The notes under the pieces: generated by a model
Told to the model about the DNA's origin: nothing
The model's input: only the letters and a program-made list of their open reading frames with translations
Database searches by the model: none
NCBI GenBank assembly: GCA_039707465.1
Contig: CM077643.1
Coordinates: 327,790,419 to 327,854,418 of the forward strand
Reading direction: 5' to 3'
DNA from: Rhabdophis nuchalis
Taxonomy: Eukaryota > Chordata > Lepidosauria > Squamata > Natricidae
DNA length: 64,000 bases
In this document: piece by piece, positions 34,111 to 47,501 of the stretch
Position numbering within the stretch: the stretch's first letter is position 1
Layout: every line of letters starts with the position of its first letter
Program-made: the position numbers and the translations under genes

Positions 34111-34623
34111 AGAGGATGATTAAATTGCATATCAAGCTGCAGGCTGGCGTTTCTTGCCTTTAACAATGGATCGACTATGGAAAGACAGCTCATCAGATGG
34201 GACGTAGATTATGTCTAGACCATGTTTATGCTTCCACTGTTGCTGTTGCTGAATCTGTCAGCATAAACTGATTTCTGTCAGCAGACAGATCTTGCTAATG
34301 GAGAAGAATGTTGCATAGCAAACTAGAAATCTGTTTTATTTATATGGATGTACAAAATCTGTACTTTCCCCCTTCCCCATTCAAGAGATACAGTTCATAG
34401 AAGGATATACTTTTAAAAAAAAAGAATCATAATGCAAACAACAATTAATATCATCCATAGGAATTTTTTCCCCATGGTTCTTATCGAGAGCTAAATTTAG
34501 CTTTTCCTCAACAATTGTTTAATGGAGATTTTTTAAAAAAAAAATTACCCTATTTATTCAAAGGAAGTTAATCATGAATGTAAAGGCAAGTGAGGAAATA
34601 AATATATGCACACAGGAATATGC
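34111..34623. other. No gene or repeat recognised
   Basis: Short AT-rich stretch without a supported feature. Confidence 0.4.
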
Positions 34624-35652
34624 ATGTGCATCAGGGGTGGGTTTCTGGGGGTTCGCCTGGGATCGGGCGAACCCTTTCGTAAAATTTCCGGATCCCGAGC
34701 GATCCCTTTGGATCGTGGACCCGGAAGTAAGTCGCCGCTGCTAACTGCTGCTCCCAGCTGGGGCGGGCAGGCAGGAAAGCAAGCAAGGCGACTGCGCTGT
34801 CTTCTTTTTCCCTCAGCGAAGCGCCGCCTCCTCCTCGCCCATGCTTCGCTGAGAGAAAAAGAAGACAGCCAGGCCGGCTCTCCGAAGGGGTCCTCCTTTC
34901 CCCTTCTCCATGGGGGTGGGTGGTGGGGGTGGGCCGCTCACCTCGTCGCCCCACAACCTGCGGCCGCTGCTGCCGTGACAACTCCGAAGAGCAGCGCTCG
35001 GGCCAGGAGCCGCCGGCCAAAAAAAAAGAAAGCACACACACACACACAACCTACTTCAGGCGGCGGGAAACACGCAAGGAGAATCCACTCCCAGCTGTCT
35101 TCTTTTTCCTTCTGCGAAGGGTACTGGCCGCTGGCAAAGCGGGAGGCTCGGGAAGGCGGCGGGAGCGCCTTTCCCCCCCCCCTTTGCTCAGCCACCTCTT
35201 CCCCCCTACGCCTAGCCGTGAGTGGATTCTCCTTGCGTGTTTCCCGCCGCCTGAAGTAGGTTGTGTGTGTGTGTGTGCCGCCTTCCCGAGCCTCCCGCTT
35301 TGCCAGCGGCCAGTACCCTTCGCAGAAGGAAAAAGAAGACAGCTGGGAGTGGATTCTCCTTGCGTGTTTCCTGCCGCGGGTAAGGAAAGTTGCTGCGCGC
35401 CCCAAAAATCCTCTGGCCCGCTGGCCGCGGTTGCTCGCTCGCTTGCTCGCTCACCCATCGGACACCAGGTTCTTTCGTCCGGTGGATGGGTGAGAGAGAG
35501 AGTAAATACAGCCAGCGGGTTCTCTGGCTCTCTGGTTCCCCGCTCCCTCCCTGTCTCTCTGTGTGTCTGTGCCTCTCTCTGTCTGTCTCTCTCCCCCCCC
35601 CCCCCCAAACCTCCTCAGCTCCTGGAAGTAGCCTGACCGGCTACTCTCGCTC

Positions 35653-35968
35653 TCTCTCTCACCCATCCACCGGACGAAGGAACCTGGCGTCCGATGGGTG
35701 AGCAAGCGAGCGAGCAAAGGCTTTTGAAGCAAAGGCTTCAAAGGCTGCCGGCTAGGAACAGCGCGCTACGCTGCGCGAACCCCCGCCCCACCCCCTGCCA
35801 GTCGCGCTAACAGGGAAAGTTTTGCCGCGACTGGGGGGGGGGTTCGCGCAGCGTAGCGCGCTGTTCCTAGCCGGCAGCCTTTGAAGCCTTTGCTTCAAAA
35901 GCCTTTGCTCGCTCGCTTGCTCACCCATCGGACGCCAGGTTCCTTCGTCCGGTGGATGGGTGAGAGAG
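35653..35968. repeat. Large GC-rich palindrome
   Basis: Two arms of about 135 bp with a 46-bp centre. The core GCGCGCTACGCTGCGCGAAC pairs with its complement in the other arm, and the outer parts include CACCCATCCACCGGACGAAG. It should extrude as a cruciform or hairpin. Confidence 0.85.
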
Positions 35969-36009
35969 GCTGAGGAGGCTTGGGTGGGTGGGGGGAGACA
36001 GACAGAGAG

Positions 36010-36265
36010 AGAGAGGCACAGACACACAGAGAGACAGGGAGGGAGGGGGGAACCAGAGAGTGACAGACACACACAGAGAGACAGAGAGTGGGAGGGAGAG
36101 AAAGATAGACAGACAGAGAGAAAGAGAGAAAAAGAAAGAGAGACAGAAAGGAAAGAAAGAGAAAAAAGAGAGAGAGAAAGAGAGAAAGAAAAGAGACAGA
36201 AAGAGAGAAAGAGAAAGAAAGAGAGAGAGAGAAAGAGAGAAAGAAAGACAGAAGGAAAGAAAGAA

Positions 36266-36322
<57 letters not shown>
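36010..36322. repeat. GA-rich tract, (GA)n at end
   Basis: Purine-only GAGA/GAAA/GACA units end in pure (GA)n at 36275-36322, inside the hAT-like element. Confidence 0.92.
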
Positions 36323-36324
<2 letters not shown>

Positions 36325-36533
36325 TTATGACCACAATTAAGCCCAAAAGTTTGGTTGCTAACCAAGACCATTGTTAAGTGAATTTCACATTTTCCAAATT
36401 GGCCACTCCCACCCGGTCACATGGCTGGCAAGCCACTCCTACCCGGTCACATGGCCGGCAAGCCACTCCCACAAAGCAGGACACACCCACAGAACCTGTT
36501 CCAAAAATTTTGAAACCCACCCCTGATGTGCAT

Positions 36534-37885
36534 ACATACACGCACACACACACACACACCTCTAAAGGCGAAAATCTGTATAATGCTCATTTATCCACCT
36601 TGTGAAGCCAGAGATGCAAACTCCAAATAAAAACAAATCCTGGAGATTCCCCACCCCCACATACACTTAACAAATATGTGCATATACTACATTTGTCTAT
36701 AACTGTATCTATGTTTCTGTGTAACTGTGTGTGTGTGTGAGTGCACACATTGTGAAAGACCACTCTCCTTCCACCTCTGTAATTGAGTGGACCCAGGGTA
36801 AAAAAAAAAATCACCACACCATTCATTTGTTTAAAAAAAAAAAGCTAAGAGCATCCATGTCCTAGGTAAATATTCCAGGTGCCCCAAAGCAAAGGTCCGC
36901 AGTTCTGAATTAAATGAAGCTCCTGGAATCAAATCAGTCAATGTTCTGGCACAGAAAGAGTTTCTGAACTTCAACTATATTAGGCAAATTTAAGTAGGCT
37001 TCCTTGGCAGGCTTCCTTCTGTCAGGTTGGGATGGGCCATGTCTTCCAATAATTTTGGCAAGGCAGAAATGGCGGAGACTTCTGAAGTGGCTCATCAGAC
37101 CATGTGATTCTGAGACTTGGAATGGCCGAAGGTCTTGCGGCCCTTCATTCCTTCTCTAGGAGAGCAACACAAGGAACACTCTGCTCTCCGTACATTTGAG
37201 ACTGATTGATTCTCTGTTGGCTTTGGTTCACTTCCAATATTTGGATTATGAACCTTTCAGTCTGATGTGTATATAGAAGGCAATCAGTACATCAAACAAA
37301 CATGCAGAGTATTGTTGTGGATCAGCCTTTAATATTTGTTTTCTCAGATTCCTCAAAGTAGGCAATGTGAATGACAGGCCGACTCGATTATTGTTCTTTC
37401 TCTGTTTGTTTGCTTTTTCATTTTTCTTTCTTTCCAAGCGGGAGTTTCCTCTCCACAGAAACATCAAGCACTGCTGAGAAGGATAGCTTTAAAAGGCTGA
37501 GATCGTTACAAAAGTTATCGAAATAAAACCCCTCTGAACATTTGCAGATTCAAATGAGAATATCTGAGTAAGAAAAGAGTTCCATAAACTTAGGGGCCCC
37601 CCGGCAAAGCACCCAGTTTCTTGTGACTGGCACCTACAACTTAAAATCTTTTCTCTTCCAAAATGTGTGAGGCACTCATAATCTTTTTAGATGGCTTTGA
37701 AGACTCATTCTTTGTTTGGCCCTTCCCAGTGGTATATTGCAGGATTGGTTTTTTTTCTTTTTCGTTTATTCATCTTTGCTCTTTTTGCCTCACTTATTGT
37801 TGCTGTCTGTGGTTTTGCTGATTTTTACTGTCTCTAGATTTATATTTGGTAAACACTTTAAAATGGTTTTGCATAGAGGGCAATA
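36534..37885. other. No gene recognised
   Basis: Short (CA)n at 36543-36560 and (GT)n near 36728; the rest is unique-looking. 36870-37500 is more complex than its surroundings but has no coding signature. Confidence 0.4.
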
Positions 37886-38139
37886 CAGTGGTGGGATTCA
37901 AATTTTTTTACTACCGGTTCTGTGGGTGTGGCTTGGTGGGCGTGGCATGGCTTGGTGGGCGTGGCAGGGAAAGGATACTGTAAAATCCCCATTTCCTCCC
38001 AATCAGCTGGGACTCAGGAGACTGAGAATAGATGGGGGCGGGGCCAGTCAGAGGTGGTATTTATCGGTTCTCCAAGCTACTCAAAATTTCTTCTACCGGT
38101 TCTCCAGAACTGGTCAGAACCTGCTGAATACCACCTCTG
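37886..38139 (+). mobile_element. Non-autonomous hAT element, 254 bp
   Basis: The left end is CAGTGGTGGGATTCAAATTT and the right end CTGAATACCACCTCTG. The flanking octamers GGGCAATA (37878) and GGACAGTA (38140) match at six of eight. The right 95 bp form their own inverted repeat (CAGAGGTGGTATTTATC at 38051 against GCTGAATACCACCTCTG). It serves as the reference copy for the fragments at 7752 and 14540. Confidence 0.7.
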
Positions 38140-38147
38140 GGACAGTA

Positions 38148-38667
38148 GACCATCTCCTAAAGAAATGAACGAGGAGGCTGCTAACCCACGGGGAATCAGG
38201 ATGCTTTTATTTAAAGTAAACACAGTCACCCCAAACAGTGAGATGGATGGTATAATTTTTTAATTAAATAAATAAACATTTGGTCATAATATGTAAAGAA
38301 CAAAAAGATGAGCAAATGGAAGGAAAGGAACGAATGAATGAATGAACCGATCAATTAATCAGCAAGAAGTACACTGTTTAAGAGAAATTAGTAATCATAT
38401 ATATGTAATCATTTGCCACCCTTCCCAAGAAAAGACATGCTAGAAACAATACAGGGAACCAACAATGCAGTGCAACCTCTGCTTAATGAAACATGGGTTA
38501 TTTATGTATTATTAATTTTCTAATAGCTGTAGTATTTACTAATATTTTAAACCATCCCATACCCTAAGCTGCTTGGGCAGTTTACAATAAATCATGTTAA
38601 AATATGAATTGAATCAAAATACATACAATCAAACCAAATCAACTAAACAATGAAGATATCATAAGTT
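38148..38667. other. Mostly unrecognised
   Basis: 'CCATACCCTAAGCTGCTTGG' near 38556 resembles an antisense LINE tail hairpin but is too eroded to call. Confidence 0.35.
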
Positions 38668-39316
38668 AGGAGTGGGCTGCTGGGGGGTTTGCAGGGGTTT
38701 CGGAGAATCTCTAGCTAAGATTCTGTGCAGTTTGGAGAACCCCTAAATGCCAGTCCTGGCTGGCCCTGCCCACCTCATCCGTCCCCTCCCAGGAGTTCCC
38801 ATGTGGCCCATTTTGGATGCAGGTATTTTATTTTATTTTATTTTATTAAATTTATACCCCGCCCTTCTCCTTGTTAGGACCCAGGGCGGCGCACAGGCAT
38901 TATTTAAAAACACAAAATACAATAAATATCTATTAAAATGTATTAAATTAATAAACCCGTGCTAAAACCCAATGTTAAAACCCTTGCCAATCATAAATTA
39001 TTTTCTTAAAAAGTCAGAAATGGGGGGCTATCCTAGGCCGGTAAGTGTAGGGTGCATGTGGAGGCTCGGGGAGGGTAAAAAACAGGCCTACTGGAAGTTC
39101 AGGAAGGGAGGAAATGGGGCTGTTTCTCCAGAGGGCCTCCGGAGCCTGGAGATGCCATTTTTGCCCTCCCAGAGGCTCAAGGAAAGCCTCCGGAGCCTGG
39201 GGAGGGCAAAAATACCCCCCCCATGGTGCAGGTGGCCAACTAGGCCACGCCCACCATGGCCATGCCCACCCAGCAACCAGGCAGAAAACCCCTTGCTAAA
39301 AATTTTGAAGCCCACC
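38668..39316 (+). mobile_element. hAT-like element with an inserted L2 tail
   Basis: The left edge AGGAGTGGGCTGCTGGGG and right edge AAATTTTGAAGCCCACCC are inverted relatives of the 34632 family ends. The interior has GCCTCCGGAGCCTGG and its complement. The target duplication is unclear. Confidence 0.45.
38824..39043 (-). mobile_element. L2 LINE 3' UTR fragment, antisense
   Basis: 'TTTATACCCCGCCCTTCTCC' followed by TTGTTAGGACCCAGGGCGG is the antisense tail hairpin of the CTAACAAGGAG subfamily. It runs back to the ORF2 stop region at 'GGCTATCCTAGGCCGG'. Confidence 0.78.
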
Positions 39317-40060
39317 CTTGCATACAGCCAAGGCAAAAGGAAGGCAGTAGTTCAAACCAAGAAACAATACAAATCCAAATATATTTAAGAAACAATAAAA
39401 AAATTTAAAATTAAAATGCCTGAGAGAGGTGAGCAGTTTTCACCTAGCACCAAAATTATGCCAATGTGGGCATCAGTCAAGTCTTTCTGGGAAAGGCACT
39501 CCATGAGTGGGATGTAACCAGAGAAGAAGCTCTCTTTCAATTTGTCATTTTTGAAGAGTCCATGGAAATTTCTGTTTCAGCCCCTGCTTGCATTGATGTC
39601 CCAGGCATGCAGGTTATGTTACTCTGCTAACTCCATAAATTACATTTTGAGTATCTTAGAAGTCTGGTTTTCCTTCTCTCTTTCCCTTGGGAAACAACAG
39701 AGAGACAAAGAGGAAGTAAACAGCATGACCTGGTTATTCCCTTCACAATCAAGTATAGAATGACTCGTTAGTCTGCGCTGTATTGAGATGGCCTCTGATG
39801 ATCAGATAAGGCTTTGTGATATGACATAGGCATTTTGTGCAGCCACCTCTGTTCAGCTCTCCTCCAGATGGTGTCATTTGGAGAGACGGCATCCGAGATT
39901 GACATACTCTCTAAGGCAGAGAAGCTCTGGCACTCAGCAGGAGCCTCTTGCAATTCTGACATCTGGCTGTATCAGAATTACTTAAATCAATGCAAAATGA
40001 CAAAGCTTTTTTTCTCCCCCACTGTAGCAAACAGTAGCATTTCAATCAATTTGGGAAGAC
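39317..40060. other. No gene recognised; complex non-repetitive sequence
   Basis: 39760-40040 is compositionally balanced and free of recognised repeats, with frames on both strands of 64-78 codons but no domain. It could be a conserved non-coding segment, which a comparison would decide. Confidence 0.35.
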
Positions 40061-40062
40061 AT

Positions 40063-40424
<362 letters not shown>

Positions 40425-41284
40425 ATTGTTATGGTCTTTGCAATAAGGTAATTTGAATATTGATGTAAGAATGATTCTGAAAACTACTACTTATTTTTGC
40501 CAATCTCATTTGAAATCAAGAAAGGCAAAATACAATAGAAACTGTGTTATCATTTTGCTGCAGTCATGTACAGCAATAAATGGAATTAATCATTATATTG
40601 CACAAGCTTTTAAAATCATTTGGACACAATTATTTGAAAGTGTAATGAGAACAGACTCATAGCTGTGCTCTGTGTATGCTAGTCAAGGGAGCCATAAATG
40701 GAGTACAAGTGCCATTTGGATTACACCCCCTATCCAAATATCTTTACAAATGATCTTTTTCTGGGGGATAAAAACTACTACTGAAGCGAGATTGTTTGTC
40801 TTCTAGCAGGTGGGGGAGGGACGTGTTGAAGTTGCCACTGCAGTGGTAAATGAAGTAGTAGTCACTTTGAAAATAGAGATTTGCCATCCTGTCTAAAATT
40901 ATTTACTTGACGTTTTCTGATGAGGAAATGACAGTGAGTCATATTAGTTCCCCAATGGAAGCTTTAGGATGCAATAACATCTTTTTCTCTACCTACAGTG
41001 TATTTTAAAAATCTTATCTAAAAAAAAAGAAGTAACCTGTTTCCAGCCATTGCGGAATCAGATCCCAATGTGGGCAGATCACAGAAAAATGGAAACAATA
41101 AAAGTGGAATATGGAGATACATAATCTACATGATCCTCTAAAGCCATGACAACAGTTCAGCAAAATGCAATTGTTCAGGAATGGAGAAATTGCTTTATGT
41201 ATGGGAGACCCAGTTTCGAATCTGAATTATCATTGGTAGAGACTTCTGGCTAAAACTCTGCAGACTACTGTCTGTCAAAGTAGC
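40425..41284. other. No gene or repeat recognised
   Basis: AT-rich unique-looking DNA with no supported feature. Confidence 0.4.
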
Positions 41285-41611
41285 AAATTTTGCAGGAATG
41301 GTTGCAGGAACTGGGTATGGCTTATCCAGAGAAAAGAAGAAGGACAGGGGGGGTGACATGATAGCAGTATTCCAGTATTTGAGGGTCTGCCACAAAGAAG
41401 AGGGGATCAACTTGTTTTCCAAAATACAAGAAGGCAAGACAAAATACCACAGACGGGAACTAATCGAGGAGAGAAGCAACCTGGAATTAAGAAGAAACTT
41501 TCTAGCAGTGAGAACAATTAGTGGAACAGCTTGCCTTCTGTGGTGGGTGCTTCATCACTGGAGGTTTTTAAGAAGAGACTGGATAAGCCACTAGTCTTAA
41601 ATTGTATAGCG

Positions 41612-42450
41612 CTGTGATGGCGAACTTATGGCACGTGTGCCAGAGGTGGCACATAGCACCCTCTCTGTGGGCATGCAAGCTGTCACACCAGTTTAGCTCT
41701 GTCATGCATGCATGCGTGCCTGTGCTCATCCCAGGTCTTTGGGTCTCTGCCGCCCATGAAATGAAATGAATGAAATGAAATGTTTATTTGCATACCTCTC
41801 CCTCTCCCTGAAGGGACTCGGGTCAGTGCACAGGGAATATAAAACATAAAAAGATACAACAATATAAATATCTAAAATTAAATTAAATTACAATAACCCT
41901 GCGCTAAAACCTAAAACCTGAAACACTAAACCCCTAAAAACCCAATTTAAATTTAAATATACAGACTGGAGGTGTAAAAGATAGATTAGGCCAGGCCGGC
42001 CTGTTGGAAGAAATATGTTTTGAGCTTTCGGCGGAAGGAGCGGAGGTCTGGAGTTGTTCTGAGGTCGGGGGGTAGGTCGTTCCATAGGATAGGGCCTGCA
42101 ACAGAGAAGGCCCTTCCCCTGGGAGTCGCCCGCTGGCATTGCCCAGTGGGCGGCACCCGGAGAAGTCCCTCTCTGTGCAAGCGAATCGGTCGAAGGGATG
42201 TATGGGGCAGGATGCGATCTCGCAGATAACTAGGTCCCGTGCCATGCTCTGGGGTGGGGCACATGCCAGGGGGGTGCATGCATATACGTGGGTGGGGTGC
42301 ATGTGGGGCATGCATATGCATGCACGGTGGGGTGCATATGGGTGTGCATGCATGCACAGGGCATATGCGGGGGCTGCGCACAGAATTGCATTTGGGAGGT
42401 TCGGACGTGCACACTTTGGCACTTGTTCTGGAAAAGGTTAGCCATCACTA
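41612..42450 (+). mobile_element. hAT element in CR1, itself holding an L2 tail
   Basis: The ends CTGTGATGGCGAAC and GTTAGCCATCACTA are flanked by GTATAGCG (41604-41611) and GTATAGGG (42451-42458). GTATAGGG is the native CR1 sequence. About 160 bp on the left and 200 bp on the right are hAT; the right part is rich in GCATGCATATG repeats. Confidence 0.8.
41775..42246 (-). mobile_element. L2 LINE 3' fragment inside hAT, antisense
   Basis: Minus-strand C-terminal residues (TGPSYLRDRILPHTSLRPIRLHREGLLRVPPTG...FFQQAGLA) are followed by the 3' UTR and the tail region 'CCTCTCCCTGAAGGGACTCG'. The tail is an eroded hairpin. Confidence 0.77.
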
Positions 42451-42500
42451 GTATAGGGTCTCCTGCTTGACCATGCTTGGACTATTCTGATTGAAATCTT

Positions 42501-42815
42501 GAATTGACTACATTGGATCAATGAAAGATACGAAACAGCTGCCAAAATTCCATATGTATTTTATTCCTGGGCATAAAGGATATACCCAAAAAAGCAGGAG
42601 GAGGAATAGAAAGCTGCATCACATTACATTTGCTCCATATCCCGAATTATGTATCCTATCATTAAAGTGCAGCATGAGAGGACAATTAATAATAGGAATA
42701 TGCCAGTGAGTACCTCTGATGAATAAGAGAATGAACAATTTCACTGGGCAATTTGGTAGCATTTCCATTAATAATTTGATCATTTTCCCCCTCCCTTGTG
42801 CCATTTTATAGCTTA
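42501..42815. other. No gene or repeat recognised
   Basis: Unique-looking sequence between the CR1 remnant and the Helitron end. Confidence 0.4.
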
Positions 42816-42945
42816 CTAGCTATACCCGGCCACGCGTTGCTGTGGCCCAGTCTGGTTAAATGGCCAACCAATCTGTGTGTAGATCTACACCTGCACACAT
42901 ACACCCAACCACATATAAGCCCCAACCTACCTACCTACTGTATTT

Positions 42946-43931
<986 letters not shown>

Positions 43932-43940
<9 letters not shown>

Positions 43941-44611
43941 CATCTAGTCCAACTCCCTGCTGGCAGGAAGCCCTATATCCATGATGGCAAACCTATGGCA
44001 CGGGTGCCACAGGTGGCACACGGAACCATTTCTTAGGCCACTCGAGGCATTGCCCTGTCAGCTTCAGTTTGTATGCGTGCCCTGGCCAGCTGATTTAGGC
44101 CTTCTTTTGAGGCCATTTTTTGCCCTCTAGAGGTGGGGGAAGGCTGTTTTCACCCTCCCCAGGCTCCTATAAACACTCTGGAGCCTGGGGATGACGTAAA
44201 AAGCATGCCAAATGCAGGTGGTCATGCACATAGCATTATGGATGTGACACACCTGTGCACATCGCCCCTGCACTCCCCCTGCTATTGGCACGTGAGCCAA
44301 AAAAGGTTAGCCATCACTGCCCTATACCATTTCAGACTAATGGCTATCCAACATCTTCTTGAAGACTTCCAGTGTTGGGGCATTCACAACTTCTGGAGGC
44401 AAGTTGTTCCACTGATTAATTGTTCTAACTGTCAGGAAATTTCTCCTCAGTTCTAAGTTGCTTCTCTCCTTGATTAGTTTCCACCCATTGCTTCTTGTCC
44501 TGCCCTCAGGTGCCTTGGAGAATAGCTTGACTCCCTCTTCTTTGGGGCAACCCCTGAGATATTGGAAGGCTGCTATCATGTCTTCCCTAGTCCCTCTTTT
44601 ATTAAACTGTA
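43932..44611 (-). mobile_element. CR1 LINE 3' end, antisense, interrupted by hAT
   Basis: 'GGTCATCTAGTCCAACTCCC' (43938) is interrupted after CCCTATAT and resumes CCCTATACCATTTCAGAC at 44320. It runs to TCCCTCTTTTATTAAACT near 44605, where it is 5'-truncated. Confidence 0.8.
43979..44319 (+). mobile_element. hAT element, 341 bp, in CR1
   Basis: The ends CCATGATGGCAAACC and GGTTAGCCATCACTG are flanked by CCCTATAT (43971-43978) and CCCTATAC (44320-44327). It is the shortest uninterrupted member of the 2188/41612 family. Internal GGCTCCTATAAACACTCTGG and its partner form a weak palindrome. Confidence 0.82.
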
Positions 44612-44649
44612 TTTCTCCCTGTCTCTCTATTCCCCTATCTACTGTAATA

Positions 44650-45016
44650 CAATAATACAATAGCAGAGTTGGAAGGGACCTTGGAGGTCATCTAGTCCAA
44701 CCCCGCTGCTCAAGCAGGAGACCCTATGCCGTTTCAGACAAATGGTTTTCCAGTCTCTTCTTAAAAACACATCCAGTGTTGGGGCATCCATAACTTCTGG
44801 TGGCAAGATGTTCCACTGGTTAATAGTTCTCACTGCCATGAAATTTGCCTTCAGTTCTAGGTTGCTTCTCTCCTTGATTAGTTTCCACCCATTGCTTCTT
44901 GTTCTGCCCTCGGGTGCCTTGGTGAATAGCTTGACTCCCTCTTCTTTGGGGCAACCCCTGAGATATTGGAACACTGCTATCATGTCTTCCCTAGTCCCTC
45001 TTTTATTAAACTGTAT
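44650..45016 (-). mobile_element. CR1 LINE 3' end, antisense
   Basis: Begins AGCAGAGTTGGAAGGGACCT and continues through the 3' UTR to TCCCTCTTTTATTAAACTG. The minus-strand frame 44983-44660 includes IAVFQYLRGCPKEEGVKLF and ERSNLELKANF, a CR1 C-terminal remnant. Its 5' truncation point is identical to that of the preceding CR1 copy. Confidence 0.83.
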
Positions 45017-45465
45017 TTGCTGTCAGATGGGTGATTCTTTGTTACAGTTTGGTTCAGTCCGTATTAAACAGTTTAAAGCAGCTGCCTGCCTCCTTTTTTT
45101 TTTTACCTCAGAGAACAGTCCTGAGCAGAATTTCTCTTCCCCCCCTCTCTATGGGCCACCTGGGAGTTTGCTATCCTCTGTGCCTTTTTGGCCCCAAGAG
45201 GCCGCCGTATGAGGCCTTTTCCAACGCTGACAGTTGAAAAGCAGTTTGATGGGCGTGGCTACAGGGATGTTAAATCACATTTCAGTGAGTACATTTTTTT
45301 GTGTGTAATTTGTACACAACACACGTGTGCTAGGCACAAAATGATTAGCTATTCTATTATCGGAAGTCCTTGGCTACGTTGTCTGAAAGTTTCGTTTAAA
45401 TCGGCCCAGTAGTTTTTGAGATTAGTGGATTCGTACAAACTATTTTACATTTTTATTTATATAGA

Positions 45466-47083
45466 TTATTGTACAAAATTATTGCTTAAATTTACACATT
45501 AAAACTGCAGAAAATATTTAGTCTGATTTCCTACCTGAATAGTTGTCCTGAATTATATAGCTGGGGGAAAATCAGCCACTGCGAAGGTATTGTTGCTTTG
45601 AGCTTTTAAATACATTAAAAATAGGGTTATGCTTTTTGCTGTAGATCAAGAACAGGAATATGAAATATTTGTCTGTAAAGGGCTGAATTCTCCTGGGGAG
45701 CTGGGAGGAACTTGAAAGCAAGCATTCTCTGCCAGATATTTCTTATGTGGAATTAGTTCCCTTTAGAAATAAGATTAGAAATAAGATCAGCAAATTACTT
45801 CTTAAGATTTAGAAAATTAAACCTGGCAGTTTATTAAGCGCTTATGAATAGATGCAGAGATTATGTGTATCTATCTACATCTAAGTATGTAAACACAGCT
45901 AACAATATTGTCATGGTGATATTAAAAACAACATATATGTTATATATATATATATATTTAAAAAGCTTGCATACTGCTTTGGTGAGCCATTTTCAAGATA
46001 AAAGTAAAACCTGTTAGTTTCTGTTTAGGAAATGCATGCTAGGTATGAGTAGGGATGAAGGTAATATGCAGATCTAAAGAAAGTGGTAAAAACCTTCACC
46101 TTTCCCGTCTTTCTGTCTTACTCATATTCCCTTCTTTCATCTTTTTCTTTGCTTGGATTATGAGAAAGAAAAAAAATCTAAACAGTCACGGAAGGCTTAC
46201 AAAATTCAGTAAGAGCTGCATTCACTCACTGTCCACTTGAAGATCAAAACTAGGATGGAACGATAAACTTTCTGAAGAATGTCCAAACATTTATGAGTTT
46301 TATGGGCCATAATAGGATGGTTATAAAAGGGAACATTGGTTTCCAAACAAAAGCCAGACTCAGAATCATGTTATAATTTTCAGGTGTTTTTCCTTCTCTT
46401 TTCTTTAGTTGTGCTTGGCACCGCAAGCACAAATAAACCTATGCTGGAAATGCAATCTGTTCTTTGTGAAGTTTCATGTGGATTTGACAAACATGTTATC
46501 AAAGACTGATGCCTTCAGTGCTTTAAATTACATTTAAGGCACTGAAGCTTCCTTTTGTTTCCTTTATGGGAGTAGGAGTGGGGGGGGGGAGAGTTGTTGA
46601 AGCTGCAGTGGCCATTCTTGTCAAATTGTAATTATGTTTTAAATTAAAGCACACATGGCGTTTGATTTTCTATCCTTCCCAAGAGTCAATGAAAACCAAC
46701 AGTCCCATGAAAATAGGAAGCTTTCTGATGTGGCTTTACTCAAAATGGCATAAGGTAACAAGAAGAAACAGTGAGCAGATTCCCCATGGGATTTCCAGGA
46801 AATGCTGTGATTCATTTAGTTTCAGAGAGTGACTTGAGTTAACTAAGTTAACTAGCTAGTTTTTCGGTGTTATATTTAACCTGCCAATTTGCCATGGCAC
46901 AAAAAACTGGTGGCCACATGGAGCCTCTAAAAGGAACTGGGTTCATGGCAGAATCCCTTGCTAAAGTCTTGTCAAGATGCCACTGTCACTTGAGACCTGC
47001 CAAAAGATTGCAGCATGAAATGTAAAGGCCATATCTTACTCCAAAGAAATAGACCTGGAAAAGAAAAAGGTCGAAATACTTAA
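45466..47083. other. No gene or repeat recognised
   Basis: AT-rich unique-looking DNA, with a (TA)n at 45938-45956 and no supported reading frame. Confidence 0.4.
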
Positions 47084-47463
47084 TCTATATAAATAAAAAT
47101 GTAACTATGAGTTTGTTCAAAACGGGTAATCTCTGAAAGTACTGCACCGATCGCTTGCAAATTTTCACACAACGTTCCTTACAAATATGGCACCAATGAT
47201 ATATATAGATTGTGTAGATGTCACACCTGTGCTAGGTACACACAACAGAAATGTAAAAAATGTAAAAAAAAAGGTAGGTAGATGGATACAGAGAGAGCAG
47301 TGAGCCACAGGAATTATTTTATGACATTTTGTATTATGTCATAGTAGTAGGTAGGTAGGTAGGCAGCTATAGGGATAGAGAGAGGCAGGGAGAAATACAG
47401 TAGGTAGGTAGGTAGGTAGGTAACCAGACTGGGCCACAACAACGCGTGGCTGGGAATGGCTAG
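47084..47463 (+). mobile_element. Short non-autonomous Helitron
   Basis: Starts TCTATATAAATAAAAATG after A and ends GCGTGGCTGGGAATGGCTAG before T. Shared interior: GTACTGCACCGATCGCTT and TTCACACAACGTTCC. A small GTAG repeat lies before the 3' end. No coding capacity. Confidence 0.8.
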
Positions 47464-47501
47464 TACATAATAAACCAATATGCCTGTAAAGAATTCAATA
47501 T

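Larger units (their letters stand above)
34632..36525 (+). mobile_element. 1.9-kb hAT-like element with GC-rich palindromes and perfect 8-bp duplication
   Basis: Inverted ends CAGGGGTGGGTTTC are flanked by ATGTGCAT at 34624-34631 and 36526-36533. The interior is GC-rich and made of scrambled inverted blocks: 35050-35165 against 35217-35350, and a near-perfect palindrome with arms 35653-35787 and 35834-35968. A GA-rich tract follows at 36000-36322. Near the right end is the module 'CTTATGACCACAATTAAGCC' also found at 21061-21092 and 61590-61680, and GTCACATGGC repeats. Reading frames through it (up to 238 codons) are low-complexity and exist on both strands, so none is accepted as a gene. Base composition is strikingly unlike the flanks. 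Confidence 0.85.
41285..42500 (+). mobile_element. CR1 LINE 3' end, interrupted by hAT
   Basis: Sense CR1 text occupies 41285-41611: ATGATAGCAGTATTCCAGTA, GGAACTAATCGAGGAGAGAAG, GAGGTTTTTAAGAAGAGACT. After the hAT insertion it resumes GTATAGGGTCTCCTGCTTGA at 42451 and decays by about 42500. The reading frame is broken. Confidence 0.78.

Noticed and set aside
34606..35700. Open frames of 100-238 codons on both strands in the GC-rich hAT-like element
   Set aside because: GC-rich palindromic DNA is open on both strands by composition; no domain, no start context, low-complexity residues.
38668..39316. Target duplication CATAAGTT/CATACAGC
   Set aside because: Only four of eight bases match.
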